From contig CM073322.1 of NCBI GenBank assembly GCA_037043015.1, forward strand, positions 8,257,601 to 8,321,600: DNA of 64,000 bases, read 5' to 3'. Positions 55,103 through 64,000 of this stretch are shown here, piece by piece. Below the pieces are notes generated by a model, which made no database searches, was not told the origin of the DNA, and worked only from the letters and a program-made list of their open reading frames with translations. The position numbers were made by a program, and so were the translations under genes. The first letter of the stretch is position 1. The number at the start of each line of letters is the position of its first letter. Origin of the DNA: Bryum argenteum (lineage: Eukaryota; Streptophyta; Bryopsida; Bryales; Bryaceae).

Positions 55103-57415
55103 ATGGGCACAGTGGGGGACTCTGCAGGTGCTCTAAATGGAGCGGCAAATGGCGGGTCGATGAGGTTTCGAGGTTTTTGGGACAAACATTCCACGGTCTT
55201 CGATGCATGGCTCGTTGCTGCCGCTGGTCAGGTACTTAATCTGAGACTCAGCTCAGTTTCTACGATCCCTGGTTGTCTGTATGAAGGGGTAATCTCCTTG
55301 CTCATTCATGGATTCGTTAAGACGCCGTTCGATCAGTTCCATGATTCCTCGTTGCGTGAATGGAGGGCTTTGATCAGATGCTCATCCATGGGATCAATAA
55401 ATACTCCGTTCGATTCCATGGTCCCTGCTTGTGTGTGTGTGAAGGAATAATCTCCTCACTCATCCATGGCCGGGAATCGATTGAGACTTTGGTCAGTTCC
55501 ATGATGATTGTATGTATGGAGGGGTTTCAAGTAACCTCCTTGCTCAATCGATTGAGGCTTTGCGAATTCAGTTCCCATGATGATTGATTGTTCCAAGGTT
55601 GTGTGCTTTTCAGATCGGATTCGTGCTGATTACAATGCCCTACTCGTTGTCGCAAATGGGATTGGCATGGGGAATTGCGGCTACGTTTGTGTACGCTTTG
55701 CTGGGCGGCTGGACTGTGTACCTCATACTGTGGCTCTACTTGGAGTACAAGTCTCGTCTCGACCTGCAAGGCAAACCTCCCCAAGAGCGATACATTGTCC
55801 AGGTAACAACTCCTGTTTTTTCTAAAGAGATTGATTCTAGTCTTAGTATTCCCGAGTTTAGCTCTTTTGGAACATGCTGATGTTTATGAAACAAGCAAGT
55901 TCTTAAATGGCTGTCACTTAGTAAGGATACTGTGTCTGTCATGCTTTTTGATGTTTGTAGTGTAATTGTTTAGTTATGAGGGTTTGAATGTGTTGCAGTA
56001 TTACGAAGTGATTGGGGATCTGACAGGCAACTTTGGTCGATACTTTACGTATTTCTCCAATACTGTCACACTTATCATGGTGTGTATCATTCAACTGGTT
56101 GCAGCTGCCAGGTAAACAAATTCTTACTTGTAAGTTGCTTAAACACCATATTTGTTAATGGGAGGGTTTCAAGACTTTAGGAGTTATAACCCTGGCTAGA
56201 CTTGACATGAAGATAATTGCCTTGTTTTTGTAGTTGTATAGTAAGTTTCCTGATAGTAAATGAGTCACAATAGCCAAAAGTTACTAAACTTACACTATAA
56301 CAATGTCTGAGATGTACACTTTAACTTGATTAGAGTGAAATCGACGCATTATAGTTCCAAAATTATCTTGGGAGGTTCTCAATCTCCCACTATAACAAAT
56401 ATGGTGTTCGTAGAGTCAGTAGTTGCAAAATCTATACCAAATGTTGCTTTTTGATAAAGAGGAAATTCTAGCCTTTGAGAAAAATTTGCATGTTGAGAGT
56501 GGTTGACGATTTTACATGAAAATAGAGTTTGTGGCAAGGAAGAGCATCTATGTGAGATACTTAATATACATATCTCATATTTAACTCAATGTTCGAGCAA
56601 GATTTTAAATTAATTGAATAAGTAGATGTTTCTAAATTTATGTATTCTAAAATACTAGATAAATAATATGATCACTTGGATTTAGAACATGTGGGTATCT
56701 CAATGACTTTTGTTTAGAATTTTGTATCTTAGGAAGATTTACATCTAGGAATGTTTCCCCTTGGGTATTCCCCAACCCTTAAAAGTTTAGAAAAAGATGA
56801 AGGCAAAGGGTAGCTATAGCAATTGTATTTTCTTGCTTAAGCAACTAACAACTTACTTTGGTAACCTATCCTTGGTCCGGACTTTATGTCCATGAAGGAG
56901 TATTGCCATTGTAACCTTATTCTTGACAACCAAAAATTTAGAAAATTAATAATTCTAGGATATATATAATGTGGCATTTGTACTCCAGAAAAAAAATTGT
57001 ATTTGAAAGAAAAATAATTTTTGCTTACAATATTGATCATCATTTGGTTCTAGAATGTTCATAAATGTGTCTTCTGAATTGGTTGTTTTGCAGTAATTTG
57101 TACTATGCAAATTCAAGTATGGATAAGAGGCATTGGCAGTACATTGTAGGAGGGGCGGCATTCTTGGCGGTGATAGTGCCAGATTTCGGTCACTTCCGGA
57201 CCGGGTCTTTCATCGGCGTTGCCACCACCACGCTCACGTCCATTTATTTGTTTATTTCCGCCCTCTCTTACGGACAGGTTTGCAAGAATTTTCCATCTAA
57301 TGACTCTCGTATTGTCCTTTTTTCTGTCGGCAAGGCCGTCCAGAGGCGTTCAAATGTTGAGGCCTTAGACATTTCTCAACCTTATCACGCCCTTCCCGGC
57401 GGTAGAGGGTTAAAA

Positions 57416-57493
<78 letters not shown>

Positions 57494-59109
57494 AAAGGTC
57501 TTTGTGCAAATGATATGATGTAAATTCTTTGTCATGTACATAGCGAGATGAGGTGGTATACTCCGGCGCAAAGGACAAGGTGGAGTTTTTTACGGGAGTT
57601 GCTAATATTCTAAGCACATATGGAGGTCATGGAATCACCATGTAAGTATATGCACTAGTAGAACTCTTGTCCAAAATTGTTGTTAGGAATAGCAATAAAA
57701 CCATGTCATCAAGGACATGATTTTATGTTGTTATGGACGTAATCACATAAATCTCTTTTGTTATATCGAACACAAGTTCTAGTATTAGCGAATAGGTGAA
57801 AGAGTTTATTGATTTAGGATTTTTTAAAAATTATTTCGGACATATAAATCATATTCGTGTGTCTCTTATCATCAAGTTTTGTTTTCCATGGTTTACCACT
57901 AGTGATTTTTTTGTGATGGTTTGGGGTTTTTTTTTTGAATGCAGAGAGATTTTGGAGTTTATGAAGAGGCCATCTGCATACAACTTTGTGTGCGTAGCAG
58001 TCATCACATATGCAATACTTGTCACTCTTCCCACTGCGGTTACAGTATATTGGTCGGCGGGTGATTATTTACTCACACATTCCAATGCCTTCGCTGTTCT
58101 TCCAAAAAGTGGATGGCAAGTTTTTGCTATTGCGTCCATGGTCGTGCACCAAGTAAGCCGTTTAAGACTTTAAGCCGTCATGCAAACTTGTCTAAACTAC
58201 AATATATGATCTCCAGAACCCATTTCAAGTTTTAAGGAAAGTTAGAGCTTAAATCTTTCATTTTACCTTCTTTCTTGAACCAGGATACTACATATATCTA
58301 CAAAAAAGAAAGAAATGTATAATGCAATTTAGTTGGTTATAATAAAGGTTAGCATCTAGTTGAGTGTAGGACCTAATCTTGTTCTTTGAATGTATGTATG
58401 CAAGGGTACAGCATTTGTCCTTTTCACACATCCAATATTCGTGGTATGTGAGAAGGCCGTAGGTGTGCACACAAGAAACATGTGTCTACGCATCATCGTT
58501 CGGATACCAATAGTTGGATTTATGTTCTTTTGTGCATTGGCGATACCTTTTTTTGGGCCCATCAATGGTGTTTTGGGCTCGTTGGGAGTTGCCATAGGTG
58601 GGTACATTATCCCTCCAGCTGCCTTCCTAGTCACTTACCGCACCAAATTTGCACGTGAGGTAAGGGATTTATGATCTTGAAGTTTCATTTTGCAAGTAGT
58701 AGTAACTCAAATTTGACTCTAATCATTTCATTTACTTTGATTTTCATAATGATTTCAGTAGCAAGTGTTGTACTTGTTCTTTATGACTTTTAAGACTCAA
58801 AAACAAATAATCTACTTGTTCTTTTTGACTTTGAAGACTCAAAAACAAGTACTGTACTTGTTCTTTGTGACTTTGAAGACTCAAAAACAAGTGTTGTACT
58901 TGTTCTTTGTGCAGAATTCCCCAGTGAGGCCACCCCCATTCTTACCCACATGGTGGCTTGTGATTGCTGTGAATATTCTCATCCTAATTTTTATACTCAT
59001 AGTGGGAGTAGGCTTTGGTACATGGGGTGCCGTTAAAAACATACAACGACAAGTTCATACCTTCGGATTCTTTGATACATGCTTCCAGTGTCCCCCAAAA
59101 ACTAGATGA
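55103..59109 (+). CDS. LAX: AUX1/LAX-type auxin influx carrier, copy 2, 8 exons
   Basis: Exons 55103-55231, 55614-55802, 55999-56111, 57094-57277, 57544-57641, 57945-58152, 58405-58659, 58915-59109 (1371 nt, 456 aa, phases close). Exons 2-7 have exactly the lengths of copy 1, so the two are tandem duplicates; start codons are 11.1 kb apart. The same family segments are present: STVFDAWLVAAAGQ, ITMPYSLSQMG, VGGAAFLAVIVPDFGHF, VYWSAGDYLL, PFFGPINGVLGSLGV, FGFFDTCFQCPP. Differences are at the N-terminus, in the exon 5-6 loop (STYGGHG versus SGFGGHG) and in the tail (CPPKTR). Intron 2 uses a normal GT donor. Intron 4 ends and exon 5 starts after a (TA)n run. Confidence 0.95.
57421..57491 (+). repeat. 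(TA)n microsatellite in LAX copy 2 intron 4
   Basis: About 36 uninterrupted TA units, 52 bp before exon 5. Confidence 0.95.
58767..58914 (+). repeat. 42-bp tandem repeat at the 3' end of LAX copy 2 intron 7
   Basis: Units TACTTGTTCTTT..GACTTTGAAGACTC plus AAAAACAAGTRYTG occur three times, then the start of a fourth that ends TTTGTGCAG at the exon 8 acceptor. Only the last unit has CAG; the others have TGAC or TATGAC there. The unit is 42 bp, a multiple of three, and carries no stop in the exon 8 frame. Confidence 0.9.
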
Positions 59110-59909
59110 TACAGGTCATATTACTTAGGACAATAATTGCATGTATGATACAGGTCACATTACATAGGACAATAGTTGTATGTACCATACTTCTAGGAAA
59201 ATATTTCATAGATTTTTTTACTACATATGATGTATACTACGATGTATACTATCCATCTTATTTGTCACAAAAAGTGGCATATTTTTAAATTACAACGTTC
59301 TTCAATTTATGAACATTCATGGTCAATGTAACCACTTCTTATGCGGTGATGGCAAATTTGTTTAAGCCCTCCAGAGGATCAAGAGATGAGGAGGTCCATC
59401 TTCATCTACTGTACACTGCGGTATGAAAATTTGGTCAATGCACAATTTAAACAACTGTTGCTATCCTACAAAAGTAATCGATTGGTACGTAAAAGTCTAA
59501 AGACCTTATTTCACAGCTTTTTTAGTGTTGGTACATTGACGAGAACAACCTCGCCTTGCTCAAGAGTGTTATTCTGCCACAAAAAGGTACACTTATAGCA
59601 TGGAACAAATACGAAAAGCACTCTAGAAAAAGTAGACCCCAACCAAGCTGAATGCTCCATGGATACAATACTAATGTGATTCACACTACTGCATTTACAA
59701 TCCTCCCGTTTCCCATCACAAATGTAACTGGGACGAGAGGTTGATAAGAGGAGAAAAAAAAAACAACCCCGCAGCAGGATGGAGTAAATTAATGGAGTAA
59801 AATGGTGTGTATCTGCTCTCCTCACAGGATCCTGCACATTTTAGGGCAAACTGCATATGAGTTGACTGTTCATAGAATAATTGATGGCAGTGAAAGTTTG
59901 AAAGTTACC
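59110..59909. other. Convergent 3' flanks of LAX copy 2 and TSA
   Basis: No gene supported. 59106-59190 has a short tandem duplication (ACAGGTCAYATTAC-TAGGACAATA). Confidence 0.5.
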
Positions 59910-62540
59910 TCAAGGAAGAGAGTTTTTCAATTCTTCTGTGAACTTTTTCAATGCAGCGAGACCCTCCTCGGGAGTTGCAGCCTCTCCTAAAACCTTAACC
60001 ATAGCACTGCCTACTATCACACCGTCGGCTCCCCATTTGACTACCTGCCAATGCCAACAATGAGCAAACTCGAAGAGCAATTCTCCAATCCGACATGGAT
60101 GTTCAAATATGGGGAAGAGTACAGACCTGAGCAGCGTGTTCCGGGAGCGAAATTCCAAAACCAACGGCAATTGGTTTGTCGGTCACCTGCCGAGTGCACA
60201 TTTGTCATAATCTGATAGCTGGATAGAAAGATGCTCATGATAGCAGTCTAAAAAGCGAGATGCTCACCTCTTTAATCTCTTTCAAAAGACCCTCCACGCG
60301 ACTTTCAACTGAAGCCCGTGCTCCTGTAACTCCGGTTAGACTTACCTGAAAAAATGCCACTCAAGGTCATTCATACATTCTTCGACGTAATAGTGCTCAT
60401 GAAGTAATACAAACATGACTAACTAACAAAATGTCCCCTTGCAATATGAAAACAATACCAAGTATACGAAGCCTTGCGACGCGTCGGCAATTGTATGCAT
60501 CCGGTCTTTGGGAGTTGTTGGAGTTGTCAATAAGACCTATTCGAAAACCATTCACGTTTTAGTGTCTGATACTTGTGCTATAAACAGCCAAAGCAACTGG
60601 TATAAGGGCATATACATGACTATCCATGCACAGAAATCATGAGAGTACCAGATAGAGTTCTACTCCACTCTATTGAAGAAATAGTGTGAATACCAGTTCA
60701 AGACCGTGCGCAGTACAGCCCTCTCGCAGTTTATCTGTCTCTTCAAGTGGAATATCTGGCACCACCAGGCCTATATACGATTCCAAATATGATGAGTAAG
60801 TAGACACATTTACTACACCCGTCGAACTTATAATCGACTTCTAAACTAGAACTATTCATTAGGTAAAATTCGTGATTCGTCTCTGTTTTTCTACAGAAAG
60901 GAGTAGGCATACGGTCTTGATACGTATAATGTTTAGTGAGAAATCACTACCTGAGCCTCCAGCCGCTTTGACAGCCTTCAAAAAAGTATCCATTCCGCGC
61001 TTCAGAATGGGGTTGTAGTATGTGAATAGCACAACTGGAGCCGACAAGCTTGGGCTCACCTGCAAATAAGGTGCCATTGGTATTGCTTCGTCACAAACGA
61101 TGCAGTAAGTCAAACATGACCAAACTTAAGCAGAACTTAGCCCAAGTTTTCTTCCTGTTCCAACCATATTTTTATAATGAAAAGTTGGTCACTAATCCGT
61201 GAAAGTGAACACATGCAGCATCAATTTGAATTTGGGCCATTTACAATGGGAGTCGTCCAGTACAGAGTTGACTCCACTTGAGCAAGATTCATCAAAAACT
61301 CAGGTACTTCTTTGCACCTTCGTAATCTTTTGACCCAAACTAGAAAAGCACGTACATAGCATCTTCAGTGTATTCGTTTTGTTGTTGAAAAGCTTGAACA
61401 TTCTATTTTGATTCCTTTCTAATATATTTCTAATCATTCTAATGTAGTCAAGCGCCACTTCACTCCAGCTTATGCACAAACCTCCCTGCTTCTCGTGAAT
61501 CATAAGCACGGCCAATGGAGGACTGGTCTGTGTTATGCCATTTACACCATACCATGTGCAAGGGTGGCAATTCCATACAGAAATAAACTTTGTTGATCAA
61601 TGATGTTCTAAATGTTTGATTACAGAACACATCACAATTGCAATGGTGGTTAAATTTCCCACTTTCTTATTTCTGATTCAACACTTATCCGATTTCGTTA
61701 GCTTTCATTGTTGAATCAGGAGCAATTGCTGTACCTCTTTCAACATCGCCAAAACTTTATCAAGAGTAGTCCCATTCGATAGCGACCTAGTTGCAGCAGC
61801 CTGAAAGGAAGAAGTCAGCCATTTTATGTCCAAAAGGAAATGCATAGTCAAGTCAGAAGTTCACAAAATCAGCAGCAATTCCCACACCTGAATGACAGGA
61901 CCATCAGCAAGAGGATCCGAATATGGAACTCCGAGCTCAATAACGTCGCATCCACAAGCATTCAGTAATCGCAATGCCTCCGCAGTTGTATTCAAATCAG
62001 GATCTCCAGCAGTAAGGTACGGAATGAGCGCCACCTGAAATACAACATCAAAAGAAAAGCAAGAATTTCAAATTCCAAATGTATACATACTGATATAATC
62101 CTGACTACAAAACATACACCGAACGTTAGGGTTTAAGCAATTTCAACAAGTACATTAATAACAATGTTAAAACTATGCAATCTATGAGCAATCGAAACTG
62201 ACTATGGTTGCGGAGTTAGGGTTTAGGGGTTAAGGAAGAATTGTACCTTCCCTTGCTGCTTCAACTTAGCGAAAGTGTCAGAAATTCGTGTCGGACTCGG
62301 AGCTGCTGTGGCGGAGGCGGAGGCAGCGGCCGCGGCAGAAGCAGCAGCAGCAGAAGCTCGCGGCAGAATGCGGAGTCGTTGTTGCTGGCTCGACCTTTGT
62401 GAGGAAGAAGAAGAAGCACAGAATTGCGACGGGAAAAGGTTCAGTGAGGTGCTGCGCGCAGCAGGTTTCGATGTAAGAGCCTCCTGCAGCCCGGAGACCG
62501 CCACTGTGGCCAGCGCTGTACGTCCGCACGCGAGCGCCAT
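59910..62540 (-). CDS. TSA1: Tryptophan synthase alpha chain, plastid-targeted, 9 exons
   Basis: Exons 62247-62540, 61888-62034, 61735-61800, 60951-61059, 60694-60770, 60459-60536, 60268-60345, 60127-60186, 59910-60044 (1044 nt, 347 aa, phases close). It cleaves indole-3-glycerol phosphate to indole and glyceraldehyde 3-phosphate, passing indole to the beta subunit. Residues 1-75 are rich in Ser, Ala and Arg, as in a chloroplast transit peptide, with an Ala run at about 65-80. Catalytic Glu131 ([11 protein letters not shown]) and Asp142 (PLADGP) have the spacing of E49/D60 in the bacterial enzyme. [23 protein letters not shown] and [12 protein letters not shown] are all present. The ATG at 62540 is chosen over an upstream in-frame ATG at 62780 because the transit-like region starts here. 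The gene looks functional. Confidence 0.96.
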
Positions 62541-64000
62541 TGGTACTCCTCCAAATGCCTGAACAAAATCCTCACAATACGTTACACTCCGCGAACAAAG
62601 AGGAAAGCGAGGCTTGCGCCATCCCACGAATTCTCCAAACCTCGAAAAATGCCTGAAATGAGAGATTGGGAGCGAAAAATGAGGTGAAATTATGATTGAT
62701 AGAATGAGGAAAATGTAAGATTGTGCGAGCAACCTGTGCAATCCGACGGAGATGTTCTGAATGAGATGGATCGCGACCACGATCCTCTTCTACTACTGCG
62801 ACGAAGAGGAAGTGGATGGCGAGTTCCGTCACTAAGTGATGACTACTGACGGCGAGACGAGCTACACTCATATATATTAGTGTACTTTAGAGTTAGTGTT
62901 GACGAGGGGCTGCTATGGACGCTGTACATGGGGAGTCAAACCGTACATGGGGCTGAAGGACGGGCAAGATTCTTCTCAACGTGATTGGTTCATTTTTTGA
63001 ATTACAAGACATGAACTAATCAGGTCGAGAATATTTTGGCTTTCCTTGAGGTGTAGTACGCCTTTATTCCTCATGTAAAGAGTCCCTTATACGTTTTCAT
63101 TTCTTCACATGTTGGTTTTGAGATCGTGGTACATGGTGCGCAAGGACGGACAAGATTCCTCGAAATGTGATTGGTTCATTTTGTGAACTAGAAGAAATGA
63201 ATCAATCACGTCAAGAATATTTTGGTTGACTTTCGACCTCATGTACGGCTTGACTCCACTTGTAAAGAATCCCTTATTCCAAATTGTTTTTCACATGTTG
63301 TTTTTAACATGGTAGTGACGAGAGGTGGCAAGATAAGTTTCACTCTTATACGCCGTTATAGCTTTTTCAAGTGTTGTTTCTTGAGTTGGTAGTGACTCGG
63401 AGCGGCAGAACGAGCTTCACGCTTATTCTTTTTGGTCTTTTGAAACGTGATTTTTGAGTTGGTAGTGACAAGGGGCGGCTTGATAAGTTTCACTTCTCCT
63501 TCTTTGTTTTTGTGTTGTTTTTGAGTTCTTTTTTTTGTGTTCTTCTTTTAGCAAAAATATTGATTTAAACCCCTTCATACGGGCGACCCGAAATAGCAAG
63601 AATCCATTTCGGCTTTCTTGGTTCTTCAATTGCTCTCAATTGAAAGTAGGAAAGAAAGAATTTTGCATCGCGTCAAGCTTAAGCAATCATGAAAAATATC
63701 GCCCTTCGAGATACATGTAAGGGTTGCATTGGTACATTTGAGTGCATTGGAGGCTTTTACTAATCTACGTCGTGGTTCATTTTAAGGTGCAACAATCGAT
63801 AAAGCTTTGAGAGAGATGGTCGAGCAGTTTGCATGGAACTTTTTGCAGAGAATCAACGAGTTGCGGGAGTAGATGATCCTTCCATTTGGAGTGCCATAAG
63901 ACAACGACTATGGGGATGATTTAGAGCTCTTTGGTAGACAAATTACAGGAAATTTTTTTGATGCGCACATAGAAAGGCGCACATTCATTTCCTTTTAGAA
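62541..64000. other. Upstream of TSA; degenerate repeats
   Basis: 62541-62880 should hold the TSA leader and promoter. 62945-63125 and 63135-63310 are a tandem duplication (TGTGATTGGTTCATTTT..GAA, GTCAAGAATATTTTGG). The unit GGTAGTGACNNGGGGCGGC recurs near 62895, 63313, 63390 and 63458. No gene supported beyond 62900. Confidence 0.5.

Noticed and set aside
58765-58914. Extra coding exon in front of LAX exon 8
   Set aside because: The frame is open, but the sequence is a 42-bp tandem repeat; copy 1 has no counterpart and the acceptor CAG is only at its end.
62223-62780. Longer TSA protein starting at 62780
   Set aside because: The upstream extension passes a hydrophobic, non-transit-like stretch and is probably leader sequence; the ATG at 62540 gives a typical plastid transit peptide.

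Overview
This is nuclear DNA from a land plant. The evidence is two intact AUX/LAX auxin-influx carrier genes, a KMD-type F-box/kelch gene, a SEC12-like/PHF1 gene, a plant-type RTE1/TMEM222 gene, a tryptophan synthase alpha gene with a plastid-type N-terminus, a U1 snRNA gene with a plant USE plus TATA promoter, and telo-box promoters. The LAX proteins differ noticeably from seed-plant AUX1, so a moss or other non-seed plant is my weak guess. The genes have short exons and mostly 80-800 bp introns. They sit in AT-rich DNA full of small non-autonomous transposons.

Layout: 2-952 (+) is the end of an F-box/kelch gene; 2179-2335 (+) a U1 snRNA gene; 5286-7727 (-) a SEC12-like/PHF1 gene in 10 exons; 10.7-15.05 kb (-) a broken LAX pseudogene plus a second exon-4 scrap; 18.45-18.85 kb (-) a pair of box C/D snoRNA-like genes. 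From 16 to 24 kb there are SINEs, a PIF/Harbinger MITE and nested TTAA-flanked MITEs. 26347-28280 (+) is an RTE1-like gene, 30.6-31.5 kb a pogo-like transposon relic, and 32569-33672 (-) RPL26 with a third snoRNA-like copy just downstream. 36-38 kb holds a MITE cluster and 38.4-39.2 kb a GC-rich LTR-type fossil. 40.08-40.47 kb (+) is a second copy of the snoRNA-like pair, apparently inside the leader intron of a small membrane-protein gene (41022-41216). 43980-47986 (+) is LAX copy 1, 50825-53712 a 2.9 kb CACTA element, 55103-59109 (+) LAX copy 2, and 59910-62540 (-) tryptophan synthase alpha.

Three observations stand out. First, several MITE families with unrelated interiors share ends of the form TTAA-CCC...GGG-TTAA. 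One copy is inserted inside the terminal repeat of another and shows directly that TTAA is the duplicated target; this is the piggyBac signature, which would be unusual in a land plant. Second, the LAX pseudogene with its upstream DNA (about 14.0-19.0 kb) is an inverted copy of 39.9-45.0 kb. Within that otherwise eroded duplication a roughly 390 bp block carrying the two snoRNA-like units stays almost identical. Third, one SINE 3' body is joined to a tRNA-like 5' part in some copies and to a 5S rRNA-like head in another.

Exon coordinates come from reading splice sites by eye and checking that the reading phase closes. No database search was run.
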